Shown here: one piece after another, positions 17,857 to 26,226 of the stretch
How the letters are laid out: every line of letters begins with the position of its first letter
Position numbering within the stretch: the stretch's first letter is position 1
Source: an uncultured Lachnospiraceae bacterium
Lineage (GTDB): Bacteria > Bacillota > Clostridia > Lachnospirales > Lachnospiraceae
Direction of reading: 5' to 3'
Assembly: GCA_910579495.1 (NCBI GenBank)
Contig: CAJTVD010000003.1
Span: forward strand, 22,136-86,135
DNA length: 64,000 bases
The notes under the pieces: generated by a model
Seen by the model: the letters and a program-made list of their open reading frames with translations, nothing else
Told to the model about the DNA's origin: nothing
The model's database searches: none
Translations under genes and position numbers: made by a program

Positions 17857-18945
17857 ATGAAAGACATTTTACCCGAATTGAACGGCAAAGATTATATCCA
17901 GGATCTTGCTGCTGACTATGACATACACTTTTGCCAAGAAGATGAAGTTGATGAATTAATTGATTTCATCCACAAACACTGGAGGGCAAACCATATTTTT
18001 GTTTTGTCGCGGGCATTACTGGATTGGCAGCACCACGATGCCCAAAATAAAAGATATAATTTCGTCATGGCCAGGCACCGGGCCAGTGGCGAAATCCATT
18101 CCATATTAGGCTTCATACCCACAAACCAATTTGACCCTTCTATTGAAGCCATCCAAATATGGCCATGCATCTGGAAATCCAGAGAGGACATTTCCGTAAA
18201 AGGATTAGGGGCTTCCCTCTACTATTACCTGAAAACACATATTAAGATAGAAACCATCGCCGCCCTCGGAAACACTGAAGTCGCTTTGGGCATATATAAA
18301 CATTGGAATTTTTCCACCGGCAAAATAGAACAGTACTATCTCCCTAATACTTGCGCAACCGAAATATTATCCTCCCATATGAAAAAAATCCCCTTGGTTG
18401 ATGGTTCTGACGAAGGGTGGGAAATAAAGCCATTAACCCTTGACAGGTACAAGATGGTTGACAGCCAACATAAAATTTTTAGATGTATCAGTAAATATAA
18501 GTCAAAAGCTTATTATATCAACAGGTATTTTAACCATCCCATATATAAATATCTGTTTTATGCTATAATGAAAAATCATTCCATAGAATCGATCCTTGTA
18601 ATGCGGGAATGTGGGAATGGTTCCAGCAATTGCTTAAGAATTGTTGATTATCTTGGCGATTTGGACAATTTATGCCATATCAAATATGATCTACAGCAGC
18701 TTATGTTAAAACATAATTATGAGTATATTGATTTCGTCGTTATTGGAATAGTACCAGGTACTCTCGAAAAAGCAGGCTTTGTCTATAGAAAAGACACGCC
18801 CGATACCATAATCCCTAACTACTTTGAACCGTTCCAAAAAGAAAACGTTGACTTAGATTATGCATTTAAATCTGTCGACCCCAAAGCTGAAGTATTATTT
18901 TATAAGGCTGATGCCGACCAGGACAGACCTAATTTATTACCATAA
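17857..18945 (+). CDS. GNAT-like acyltransferase candidate of sialic-type sugar loci
   Basis: The 362-residue soluble protein is coupled to the deacetylase gene (AAGGA nine bases before ATG). The N-terminal 190 residues look like a GNAT fold: CQEDEVDELIDFI, then FVMARHRASGEIHSILGF (strands 2-4), KGLGASLYYYL (acyl-CoA loop-like) and ALGNTEVALGIYKHWNF (late motif B). A second, similarly sized half follows (FVVIGIVPGTLEKAGF), possibly a degenerate repeat. I infer that it re-acylates an amino group exposed by the neighbouring deacetylase. I do not recognise the exact family, and no catalytic residue can be assigned. Confidence 0.65.
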   Translation: MKDILPELNGKDYIQDLAADYDIHFCQEDEVDELIDFIHKHWRANHIFVLSRALLDWQHHDAQNKRYNFVMARHRASGEIHSILGFIPTNQFDPSIEAIQIWPCIWKSREDISVKGLGASLYYYLKTHIKIETIAALGNTEVALGIYKHWNFSTGKIEQYYLPNTCATEILSSHMKKIPLVDGSDEGWEIKPLTLDRYKMVDSQHKIFRCISKYKSKAYYINRYFNHPIYKYLFYAIMKNHSIESILVMRECGNGSSNCLRIVDYLGDLDNLCHIKYDLQQLMLKHNYEYIDFVVIGIVPGTLEKAGFVYRKDTPDTIIPNYFEPFQKENVDLDYAFKSVDPKAEVLFYKADADQDRPNLLP

Positions 18946-18965
18946 ATTCTATAGGCAATTGATTT

Positions 18966-18993
18966 AAAAGAAGAGGGTGATCCCTCTTCTTTT
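18966..18993. terminator. bidirectional intrinsic terminator
   Basis: A perfect 12-bp stem, AAAAGAAGAGGG (18966-18977) with CCCTCTTCTTTT (18982-18993) and loop TGAT, has A- and T-runs in both strands. It lies between the plus gene ending 18945 and the minus MaoC gene ending 18994 and can stop both transcripts. Confidence 0.88.
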
Positions 18994-19413
18994 TCACTGA
19001 TCTTTATTTATATTATCCATAACCTTGACAACTGCAAATCCATCCAGCACCATATCATTGTCCTGATTATAAACCCTTGTACCCAGCTTAAGGATTCCTT
19101 TTTCTCCGTTCAGGACTTCTGCCAGTTCCACTTCTGCCCTGACTGTATCCCCTATAAAAACAGGCCTGACAAACTTAGAGTCCTGCTCCATATAAACCGT
19201 TCCCGGCCCAGGCATTTTCATTCCAATTACATTAGATATCAGTCCACTGACCAACGCTCCATGTGCAATTCTTTTTCCTGCAAAACTCTTTTGCGCCTCT
19301 AAACAATTTATATGGATTGGGTTCAAGTCACCTGTAATGCCGGCAAATAAATAAACATCGCTTTCTGATATGGTTTTTGAGAACTGGGCTTTCTCTCCAA
19401 TTTTATATTCCAT
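18994..19413 (-). CDS. MaoC-like (R)-specific enoyl-CoA hydratase
   Basis: The 139-residue single hot-dog domain has the hydratase-2 motif AGITGDLNPIH; Asp29 and His34 are the catalytic pair. The family adds water to trans-2-enoyl-CoA to give (R)-3-hydroxyacyl-CoA, or the reverse. ATG 19413 has GGAGG six bases upstream; the longer frame to 19482 would run into neuB. It is the last gene of the neuA-neuB-maoC operon, 25 bases after neuB. That position is odd for a fatty-acid enzyme and suggests supply of a hydroxyacyl group to decorate the sugar. The substrate is not known. Confidence 0.88.
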   Translation of the reverse strand: MEYKIGEKAQFSKTISESDVYLFAGITGDLNPIHINCLEAQKSFAGKRIAHGALVSGLISNVIGMKMPGPGTVYMEQDSKFVRPVFIGDTVRAEVELAEVLNGEKGILKLGTRVYNQDNDMVLDGFAVVKVMDNINKDQ

Positions 19414-19438
19414 GCCCAACCTCCTCCCCTGCTTCCCT

Positions 19439-20470
19439 TTATTCAGCCAGATCTTCCCACCGGAGCAATACGTTCTCTTCAATATCCCTGGCAGCAGTGC
19501 GTCCGATAATCTCTCCCATTTTCGCTGAAGGTATTCCCGTCCCAGGGCGTTTGGACCATATCATCTCCTGGGTGATTACTTCTCCTGCCCGAATGGGGCG
19601 CAAAGATACGATGCTCCGGAATGCCCACTCCCTGATACCTTTTTCATCCTTATGAACTGCCTTTTCTGTGCCGGAGGCAAGCTCAATCTTGCGGATGCCG
19701 TCTACCAGGCGGTACAAATCCTGGAAATCTATAGACACACTCTGGTCTGGCCCTGGTGTCTGCTTGCTTAAGATCACATGCTTTTCTATGATATGCGCCC
19801 CTAAAGCAGCCGCCGCATAACAGGTGTACAAGTCGGGCGTATGGTCAGAATGCCCAATCACCGCCTCTGGGAACGCTTCTTTCATGCGGGCAATCACGCC
19901 AAGGTTTACATCTTCGTACTTAGGCGGATATTCCGAAAGGCAGTTGGTAAAAGCAAATTCCGCCCCCGCTTCCACCAGGGCATTATATGTCCTTCCTATT
20001 TCCTCCATAGTGCTCATGCCAGTTGATACAATCATTGGCTTCCCCAGCCTGGCAATCGCCTGGAGAGTAGGGATATCTGTCATCTCCCCTGAGCCGATCT
20101 TAAAGGCAGAAACGCCGATTTCATCCAGCTCATAAGCGGCCTTAAGGCTAAAAGGCGTACATAGGTACATGATTCCAATTTCCTTACAATAAGCCATCAA
20201 TTCTACATGCTGGTCCAGAGTCAGTGCATGGAGCTTTAGAAAATCATAAAGGGGGATGTCAAAATTGGATGTCATGGGAACATCCTTTAACATTTCCTCA
20301 TCCGGCAGATGATGCTGGAACTTAATACAGTCAGCACCTGCAAGCTTTGCCTGGCGGCACATCTCCTTTGCCGCATCCATGTTTCCCATATGGTTATCGC
20401 ATCCCTCTGCAATAATGAAAGCGGGCTGTCCTGCACCAATCATTCTGTCCAAAATGGTAATCGTCTTCAT
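19439..20470 (-). CDS. neuB: N-acylneuraminate/legionaminate synthase (NeuB family)
   Basis: The 343-residue protein has a TIM barrel with AFIIAEGCDNHMGN, GADCIKFQHH, CTPFSLKAAYEL, KIGSGEMTD and IGHSDHTPD, all NeuB motifs. A C-terminal antifreeze-like SAF domain follows (RSIVSLRPIRAGEVIT). It condenses phosphoenolpyruvate with ManNAc or a diacetamido-hexose to a nine-carbon nonulosonic acid; acceptor specificity is not readable. GGAGG six bases before ATG 20470 fixes the start. It is two bases after the neuA stop codon, so the two are coupled. Confidence 0.93.
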   Translation of the reverse strand: MKTITILDRMIGAGQPAFIIAEGCDNHMGNMDAAKEMCRQAKLAGADCIKFQHHLPDEEMLKDVPMTSNFDIPLYDFLKLHALTLDQHVELMAYCKEIGIMYLCTPFSLKAAYELDEIGVSAFKIGSGEMTDIPTLQAIARLGKPMIVSTGMSTMEEIGRTYNALVEAGAEFAFTNCLSEYPPKYEDVNLGVIARMKEAFPEAVIGHSDHTPDLYTCYAAAALGAHIIEKHVILSKQTPGPDQSVSIDFQDLYRLVDGIRKIELASGTEKAVHKDEKGIREWAFRSIVSLRPIRAGEVITQEMIWSKRPGTGIPSAKMGEIIGRTAARDIEENVLLRWEDLAE

Positions 20471-20471
20471 A

Positions 20472-21167
20472 TCAATCCTCCTGCTTTTTCTCTTCCTTCA
20501 GTAATTCCTCTGCAATGAGAATATCAACAGGTTCGTTAATATCCACACCCTCACTTTCTGGAATCACAATTCCGTTTACACAATGCCCCAGTACAGAACC
20601 CGTCTCCTTTAAAGATTGGCTGTCTGTAATGTACAGGGCACTGTTTTCAATATAAATAGGCTCCCTGTCCTGCCGCCTTCTGGGTGCATCAGGATAAAGC
20701 CTCCTGTAATGTCCCGCACCTTCTTTGACCCAATAATCTGCGCGGGTTTCCGTAAGGGTGAGCAGTGCGTCGTATTTCTCCCTGTCCCGTTCATATCTGC
20801 CAAAACACATCTTCACTGTTTCCGGTTTCCTCAAAGGCGATGTTGCCTGCAATGTTACCACAGCGTCATAACGGCATCCCTTTTCCGCCTCCATAACCTC
20901 CAACGCATGTAACAAGGCGGACTCGGTGCTTGCTTTGTCCCCTGAGAGGGACTGGGGCCTGTCCACTACCTCTATACCAGGAACTGACAATGCCACTTCT
21001 TTAATCTGCCCAGAATCTGTGCTTACTATTATATCCCCGTCAAATTCTACCCTGCGGATCATCTCAAGGGAATAGAGCAGCAACGGCTTCCCATTTATGG
21101 GATATATGTTTTTAAGAGGTATCCCTTTTGAACCGCCTCTTGCCGGAATTACTACTAAAAATTTCAT
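20472..21167 (-). CDS. neuA: CMP-N-acylneuraminate cytidylyltransferase (NeuA/LegF type)
   Basis: The 231-residue protein begins MKFLVVIPARGGSKGIPLKN, the nucleotide loop of CMP-sialic acid synthetases. It also has LLLYSLEMI, VSTDSGQIKEVA, LQATSPLRKPETV and the C-terminal GVDINEPVDIL. It activates the NeuB product with CTP, releasing pyrophosphate. The ATG at 21167 has GGGAG seven bases upstream. The longer frame to 21233 crosses the promoter. It is the first gene of the neuA-neuB-maoC operon. It could act on neuraminic, legionaminic or a related acid. Confidence 0.92.
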   Translation of the reverse strand: MKFLVVIPARGGSKGIPLKNIYPINGKPLLLYSLEMIRRVEFDGDIIVSTDSGQIKEVALSVPGIEVVDRPQSLSGDKASTESALLHALEVMEAEKGCRYDAVVTLQATSPLRKPETVKMCFGRYERDREKYDALLTLTETRADYWVKEGAGHYRRLYPDAPRRRQDREPIYIENSALYITDSQSLKETGSVLGHCVNGIVIPESEGVDINEPVDILIAEELLKEEKKQED

Positions 21168-21204
21168 ATTCTGTCTCCCTTCTGACCATAGGTACTTTAT
21201 TGTC

Positions 21205-21233
21205 ATTATATCCCAACGCTTCCTTTTCTGCAA
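21205..21233 (-). promoter_or_regulatory. sigma-A-type promoter of neuA-neuB-maoC
   Basis: On the minus strand TTGCAG (21228-21233) and TATAAT (21205-21210) are 17 bases apart. It shares about 29 of 38 bases with the neuC promoter, the differences in the core being A/G transitions, so the two operons are probably co-expressed. Confidence 0.75.
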
Positions 21234-21241
21234 TAATTCTT

Positions 21242-21271
21242 TTGGACAAAACCGCTAAAATCTGTTATACT
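21242..21271 (+). promoter_or_regulatory. promoter of the second deacetylase gene
   Basis: TTGGAC (21242-21247) and TATACT (21266-21271) with an 18-base spacer, divergent from the neuA promoter with only eight bases between the two -35 boxes. Confidence 0.7.
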
Positions 21272-21328
21272 ATTTGTGATTTTCAGATCAAGGACGAAAA
21301 TGTTTTGAATTTGAGAAAGGTATGCTTA

Positions 21329-22081
21329 ATGAATTTAAAATGCAAGATAGAGAACTTTTATAATTATGTTGTCGACATGTCAAAATATCATACGCAAAAT
21401 ATAATTGAAGAAACAAGCAAGTTTGATGGGCAAAAAAGTTATGTTTTAATGTTTCATCAAGTAGAGCCCAAATTATCCGAAAAAGATAACGAATATACAA
21501 TAACAATATTGGGGTTTATGGATTTGATAGAAACGCTAATATCTTTAGAATTTCAGTTTTGTGATGTTAATTATTTTGTTGCTGAAGCAAATGGGAAAAA
21601 AATATTGTTAACCTTTGATGATGCATATTCCGGGGTATACACAACGGTGTTCAGCTTTTTGAAAGGAAAAAGTATTCCCTTTGTTGTCTTTCAAACTTGT
21701 GATTTATTAGATAGAGATGGTTTTTTATCAACTATAATGATTAAAAAAATGTTGCAATACGATAAATTTACCTTAGGGGCACATACTATGTCACATTGTA
21801 ATTTGCATAAAAGCCTTAGTATTGAAAATGAAATTATTGCCCCTATTGATTTTTTTTATAACAAATTTGGTAAAAGGCCAGAGATATTCGCCTACCCATA
21901 TGGTGCATTTGTCACTATTGACACTAAAGCTATAAAATGCGTTAAGAAGAATTACAAATATGCATTCTCAACATGTAGGACATATTATAGAAGCATACTT
22001 GGAGAAAAGAAGTATTTGATACCAAGAATAAATATAAACGAAGATAATTATAAATTGTTTTTAAAATCCTTAATAAAATAG
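21329..22081 (+). CDS. polysaccharide deacetylase-like protein (NodB domain)
   Basis: The 250-residue protein has the NodB fold: ILLTFDDAYSG (metal and catalytic Asp; the usual Gly after DD is Ala), GAHTMSHCNL with the two metal His, and FAYPYGAF. ATG 21329 is chosen: AAGG sits eight bases before it, and the frame's earlier ATG (21128) lies upstream of the promoter. Compared with the deacetylase at 16895 it is AT-richer and shares little beyond the motifs. It is transcribed divergently from neuA and ends before a long inverted repeat. The substrate is unknown; a role on the same nonulosonic sugar pathway is an inference from position. Confidence 0.83.
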   Translation: MNLKCKIENFYNYVVDMSKYHTQNIIEETSKFDGQKSYVLMFHQVEPKLSEKDNEYTITILGFMDLIETLISLEFQFCDVNYFVAEANGKKILLTFDDAYSGVYTTVFSFLKGKSIPFVVFQTCDLLDRDGFLSTIMIKKMLQYDKFTLGAHTMSHCNLHKSLSIENEIIAPIDFFYNKFGKRPEIFAYPYGAFVTIDTKAIKCVKKNYKYAFSTCRTYYRSILGEKKYLIPRININEDNYKLFLKSLIK

Positions 22082-22184
22082 CACTGATGCAGATTCCATA
22101 AGCAGAACATATCGTATCATCCTATTGAATGAGTTACACAACTCTAAGACCGCTAAAACTGTGCTAAAAAATCATTACCAAGTC

Positions 22185-22246
22185 GTGAGTACTAACCTTT
22201 TCCTGGGTAGGCCAAACCGCTAATCCAAGAAAAGGTTGGTACCCAC
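22185..22246. terminator. 22-bp near-perfect inverted repeat between converging genes
   Basis: Arms 22185-22206 and 22225-22246 match at 19 of 22 positions with an 18-base loop; the three mismatches are transitions that become G-U pairs in one strand or the other. It lies between the plus deacetylase (ends 22081) and the minus GT gene (ends 22262). A bidirectional terminator is likely, but the T-run after it is weak. Confidence 0.55.
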
Positions 22247-22261
22247 ACTTTAATTTAATAT

Positions 22262-23422
22262 TCAATTATTTATACGCCCTAGTTTGTGTTTTAACTTTAA
22301 CCACCACTCATATAATGTATAAAACAGACTGTCAATCCATTGTAAATCTTTTACATCATAATGGAGCAGATTATAATGGTGCTTCCGTTGTTTCTTATGT
22401 TTTTCCACTTCAGAAACTTTATACAAATATAAATCCTCCCCCACAACATCATAGTAATAATTTAACTCAGGTGGCCTGAGCTCCAATCCATATGATTTTA
22501 TAACTTTATATGGCAGATTTCTAGTGGTAAAATATAGATCATAAGTATCATAATCTTGATGCAATCCATAATAATCGACACACACTCTGGAGTTTAAATA
22601 TTCTTTTTCTAATCTATTTTTTAAATCAATGCTCTCAAAGAAAGCATCATATTTTATTGCTTTCTCAAATGCAGGAAAAATATATTTCTTATCTCCAAAC
22701 ATTAATGGTACTTGGTATGAAGAAGACGATACAGAAATGTGTGTACCAGTGCTATGAAAATTAGTAGATAGAGAATCATATGGAGTCAAATAGTATTTAT
22801 TCTTTTCTACAATATAGTAAAGTAAATATTTGCACCGAGAATTCTTCCAGCCATACACAACATGGGGTACATCATAACTATAAGTCAAATTATCCTCTTT
22901 TTCTTTATACCATTCCTTAAATTCCTTCCATTGCTTTCCAATAAAGCATTCTCCCCAAGAGCATTCTATTTGGGATATAAATGCATCATATTCATTTTTT
23001 AATGGAACAAATACCCGATTACTATAACCATTCCATATCTGGCTATATAATGATATTGCAAATATACGATCTTCGTTTTGATAAAAATTAACTGCCTGTT
23101 TCACATAACTATAAAAATAAGGTGATGGCATAACATCATCCTCAAAGATTATCGCTGCACCATATTCCATTGATAAATCAGCACACTGTATTATATGTTT
23201 TCTTAAGCCTAAATTTTGACGATAAGTTTTTACAATCTTTTCCCCATGTGTCCAAACAAATCTATGTGCTAATTCCGTCACCTTATTATCACCACCATAA
23301 TCAATGCTGATAACCAGAGAAACTTTCTCCTCATAATAAGCGTTTTCCAATGCTTTTAATAATCTTTCCAAAGCATGCACCCTGTTATATCCGACTGCAA
23401 TTATAATAGGCCTAATTTCCAT
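22262..23422 (-). CDS. GT2-like glycosyltransferase, single-gene transcript
   Basis: The 386-residue protein has a GT-A fold like the GlcNAc-transferase I-type family: IIIAVGYNRVHALERLLKA, VISIDYGG, RQNLGLRKHI and the metal motif IIFEDDVMPSPYFY. After it come a WGECF-type segment and a basic C-terminus. The same EDD layout occurs in the 41986 gene, so the two are related. It has its own promoter and AAGGA before ATG. Codons are AT-rich compared with the neu genes. No membrane segment was seen, so it is likely cytoplasmic. Confidence 0.8.
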   Translation of the reverse strand: MEIRPIIIAVGYNRVHALERLLKALENAYYEEKVSLVISIDYGGDNKVTELAHRFVWTHGEKIVKTYRQNLGLRKHIIQCADLSMEYGAAIIFEDDVMPSPYFYSYVKQAVNFYQNEDRIFAISLYSQIWNGYSNRVFVPLKNEYDAFISQIECSWGECFIGKQWKEFKEWYKEKEDNLTYSYDVPHVVYGWKNSRCKYLLYYIVEKNKYYLTPYDSLSTNFHSTGTHISVSSSSYQVPLMFGDKKYIFPAFEKAIKYDAFFESIDLKNRLEKEYLNSRVCVDYYGLHQDYDTYDLYFTTRNLPYKVIKSYGLELRPPELNYYYDVVGEDLYLYKVSEVEKHKKQRKHHYNLLHYDVKDLQWIDSLFYTLYEWWLKLKHKLGRINN

Positions 23423-23455
23423 CTGTTTTCTTCCTTTTTACAATATTGTACTTTC

Positions 23456-23484
23456 TGTATACTATAGCAAAATAGTCCTGACAA
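23456..23484 (-). promoter_or_regulatory. promoter of the 22262-23422 glycosyltransferase
   Basis: On the minus strand TTGTCA (23479-23484) and TATACA (23456-23461) are 17 bases apart, with the ATG about 30 bases beyond. Confidence 0.7.
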
Positions 23485-23552
23485 ATCAACTACAAGGGAA
23501 CATATATCTTTCTTTCATATTACAATATTATTTACTATAAACTTAACGGGGC

Positions 23553-23729
23553 TTAACTATATGATTCTTTAAATATAAATTTAGCCAGCCCTTTGTTCCA
23601 TGTCCTGCCCCCTAATATAACAGATGACAGAGCTTCTGTGTCTTTTAAAACCAGTAATGCTGAATCCCTTAGCTGTTGATTCCAAGCTGTAAATTCATTA
23701 TGATAAACCAGTTTCGTAATATCCCCTAA
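23553..23729 (-). pseudogene. possible C-terminal coding remnant
   Basis: In the 377-base gap between the GT gene and the CotH operon one minus-strand frame is open for 58 codons and ends at TAA (23553). It has no start codon or ribosome site and its 5' end reaches the CotH promoter. The translation contains WNQQLRDSALLVLKD and WNKGLAKFIFKES, which reads like protein rather than random AT-rich DNA. No family is recognised. A chance open frame is possible. The rest of the gap holds only the two promoters. Confidence 0.3.
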
Positions 23730-23740
23730 TTAAATTATGG

Positions 23741-23769
23741 TTGCTAATGTGCAATGAGTAAACTATAAT
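23741..23769 (+). promoter_or_regulatory. promoter of the CotH-VTC-DUF4956 operon
   Basis: TTGCTA (23741-23746) and a perfect TATAAT (23764-23769) are 17 bases apart. An AGGAG ribosome site follows at 23791-23795. Confidence 0.8.
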
Positions 23770-23803
23770 TAGGAAAGAATACAATTTTGAAGGAGCAATT
23801 TGA

Positions 23804-23845
23804 ATGAAGCTTTCAACAACATACAAGGATGCACAGCCAGAATGA
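23804..23845 (+). other. 13-codon upstream ORF overlapping the CotH-gene start
   Basis: AGGAG (23791-23795) is spaced eight bases from ATG 23804, which opens a 13-residue frame ending TGA at 23843-23845. That stop overlaps ATG 23842 of the large gene (ATGA). The best ribosome site therefore drives the short frame, and the large gene may be started by re-initiation. An alternative is a TTG start at 23800 for the large gene. Confidence 0.4.
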
Positions 23846-26226
23846 AAACACAATATAGGCACCTGCTGGCAATTGGAATCATAATTCTGCCATTTCCCTT
23901 TTTCCTGCTTTTGTCCTCCCCGCCAGCTGGACAAATAATGATTAATGAGGTATGCAGCAATAATTTCTCCCTTGCCCCAAATGAAACAGGAGAATATACA
24001 GATTATATTGAATTATATAACCCAGGCACTGAGGAATTATCCCTGGAAGGGTATTATCTTTCTGATCGTGAAGCCCATCTGCAGAAATATTCCCTCAGCC
24101 ACATAATTCTCCCCCCTGAAGGCTATTATGTTGTATGGCTGGACGGCTTAAGCGGTACCGCCAGGGGGCAGGAGGGCTTCCGGCTTTCCCGCCAGGGAGA
24201 AACTGTTTATTTAAGCAATGGAAAAGGCCAGGTCATTGACTCTGTTACCATTCCCCCGTTGCCTTATAATACCTGTTACGGAAGGCTGGCCGATGGCGGG
24301 GCCAAATGGAGTGTTATGGCCGGAACCCCGGGAAGCACCAACACAGACGCAGCTCCCCTGCCCACTGTGGCGCTGGCAGACCCTGTTTTCAGTATGGAAA
24401 GCGGGTTTTATGATACGCCTTTCCAACTGACAATCAAAGCGCCGGAGGGTGAAGTGGTCTACTATACCCTGGACGGAAGTGATCCCACCCCGGAATCGGA
24501 ACGCTTTCCGGGCTCCCTGGAGATTACAGATGCCAGCCTCCAGGAGAATGTTTATGCGGCAAGGACGGACCTGTCCCCAACCAGGAGCTTTGTCCCCTCC
24601 TTTTTGGTGGATAAAGCCACGGTCGTAAGGGCGGCCAGCTACAATAAGGAGAAGAATATTGCCAGCCAGGTTGTAACCAAGGTTTATTTTGTAGGCTTCG
24701 GCCAGAAAAAGGAATACCAGGACCTTCCTGTGATTTCCCTGGTCACAGACCAGGACAACCTGTTCCACGCGGAAAGAGGTATCTATGGAAATGGTGCCGC
24801 ACTGGAACAATATAAAGCTGACGGTGGGCTTTCAGATGGAAAATTATTGGATTCCTTTGTTGATACCAACGGGGAGCAGCGTTTTCTTTACATGGCATCC
24901 AATGCTTTTAATGACGGAAAGGAATGGGAACGGGAAGCGTCTTTTACCTACTTTGACGAGTCCCACGGCTATTGCTTTACACAGAATGTGGGGATTCAGA
25001 TTGCAGGGCAGTCTACCCGCGCAACGCCCAAAAAGTCATTCAGTATCTATGGCAGGGACATCTACGATAAAGAAGTGGTGTTTCCTTACCAATTTTTTCC
25101 GGATACCTCCTATTCTTCTATTAAATTGCGCAATGGGGGAAATAACAATGACAGTGTTGTGATTACCGATGCCTTTTTGGAGGAACTGGCACAGGGGCGG
25201 AATGTCTCCACCCAGGGAACCAGCCCCTGTATTTTATTTTTAAACGGTGAATATTGGGGAATTTATAATATAAGGGAACGTTACAAAGAAGAATATCTGC
25301 GAAACCATTTTGGGATAAGCGAAGGTAATGTATGGATTGTAGATTCCGGTTCTGCAAGGGTTGGCGGCGTCCAGGCGCAGGAAGCATATGAGAATATGCT
25401 GAACATGGTAATGGACTGCGACCTGTCTTATGATGATGTTTATGCAATGGTCTGTGAATCAGTTGATGTCCAGAGCCTGATAGATTATTTGTGCATTAAC
25501 CTGTACATTAATAATATGGACGTTTATCTTGGTGCAAACACAGCAGTTTGGAGAAGTGCCGAGAAAGAGGACCGCGCATATGGGGACGCAAAATGGCGGT
25601 GGATGCTCTTTGACCTGGATGTCTCACTTTTGCCCAATGATGAAGACAACCCTTCCTGGATGGAAGAGTACCCGCTGCTGGCGGAACCTGTGGTAAAAAG
25701 TTTTCTGGCAAACGAAGAGTTCAGGAAACAATTCTGCCTTTCCTTTATGGACATTGCCAACACCACCTACGCATATGGCAGAGTCCACGAAAAGCTGATG
25801 GACTGGAAAGAAACCTACGGCCCACAGACAGTGAAAAGCCATCAAAGATTTTTTGATGAAGGTTTTACACTGGAAACGTTTGACAGCTATATTGCAGACA
25901 TTGACCACTTTTTCAAAAATCGTTTTGATTTTGCCATGGAAGGCCTGGCGGAAACCTTTGATTTAAAGGGAAGCCTGGAACCGCTGGCTGTCAGGAACAA
26001 TACCCCAGAGGGCGGCTATGTCACAGTAAATACCGCAACCCTTGACCATGGGGATTGGCAGGGGCAGTACTTTACAGACTACCCCATTTCCCTGACTGCA
26101 ATACCAAAGGAAGGGTACCGTTTTGCCGGATGGCAGGGAGATGCCGCCGGACTGGATCCTTCTTTAAAGCTTACCCTTCCCCCAGGAGGGATCCAGTTAG
26201 AAGCGGTTTTTGAAAAAATACAATGA
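23842..26226 (+). CDS. CotH-kinase family surface protein with lamin-tail and InlB-type repeats
   Basis: The protein has about 794 residues. An N-terminal hydrophobic helix (signal or anchor, about residues 7-25) is followed by a lamin-tail domain (MINEVCSNN to the VVWLDG segment, about 33-125). A chitobiase/FN3-like domain (YYTLDGSDPTPES) comes next. The CotH kinase domain follows at about 290-640, with LRNGGNN, NGEYWGIYNIRERY and the metal segment MLFDLDVSL. A C-terminal repeat resembles the InlB B-repeat (GYRFAGWQGD). CotH of Bacillus phosphorylates spore coat proteins; here the target is probably extracellular or membrane-bound. Start is ATG 23842 or TTG 23800. The gene leads a four-gene coupled operon. 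Confidence 0.85.
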   Translation: MKTQYRHLLAIGIIILPFPFFLLLSSPPAGQIMINEVCSNNFSLAPNETGEYTDYIELYNPGTEELSLEGYYLSDREAHLQKYSLSHIILPPEGYYVVWLDGLSGTARGQEGFRLSRQGETVYLSNGKGQVIDSVTIPPLPYNTCYGRLADGGAKWSVMAGTPGSTNTDAAPLPTVALADPVFSMESGFYDTPFQLTIKAPEGEVVYYTLDGSDPTPESERFPGSLEITDASLQENVYAARTDLSPTRSFVPSFLVDKATVVRAASYNKEKNIASQVVTKVYFVGFGQKKEYQDLPVISLVTDQDNLFHAERGIYGNGAALEQYKADGGLSDGKLLDSFVDTNGEQRFLYMASNAFNDGKEWEREASFTYFDESHGYCFTQNVGIQIAGQSTRATPKKSFSIYGRDIYDKEVVFPYQFFPDTSYSSIKLRNGGNNNDSVVITDAFLEELAQGRNVSTQGTSPCILFLNGEYWGIYNIRERYKEEYLRNHFGISEGNVWIVDSGSARVGGVQAQEAYENMLNMVMDCDLSYDDVYAMVCESVDVQSLIDYLCINLYINNMDVYLGANTAVWRSAEKEDRAYGDAKWRWMLFDLDVSLLPNDEDNPSWMEEYPLLAEPVVKSFLANEEFRKQFCLSFMDIANTTYAYGRVHEKLMDWKETYGPQTVKSHQRFFDEGFTLETFDSYIADIDHFFKNRFDFAMEGLAETFDLKGSLEPLAVRNNTPEGGYVTVNTATLDHGDWQGQYFTDYPISLTAIPKEGYRFAGWQGDAAGLDPSLKLTLPPGGIQLEAVFEKIQ

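Noticed and set aside
21168..21233. Longer N-terminus for neuA
   Set aside because: The frame covers the promoter; a strong ribosome site sits before ATG 21167.
21128..21328. Upstream start for the second deacetylase
   Set aside because: The start precedes the promoter and overlaps neuA; ATG 21329 has a ribosome site.
24211..24810. Long opposite-strand frames inside the CotH gene
   Set aside because: They are shadow frames in a GC-rich coding region without ribosome sites or family features.
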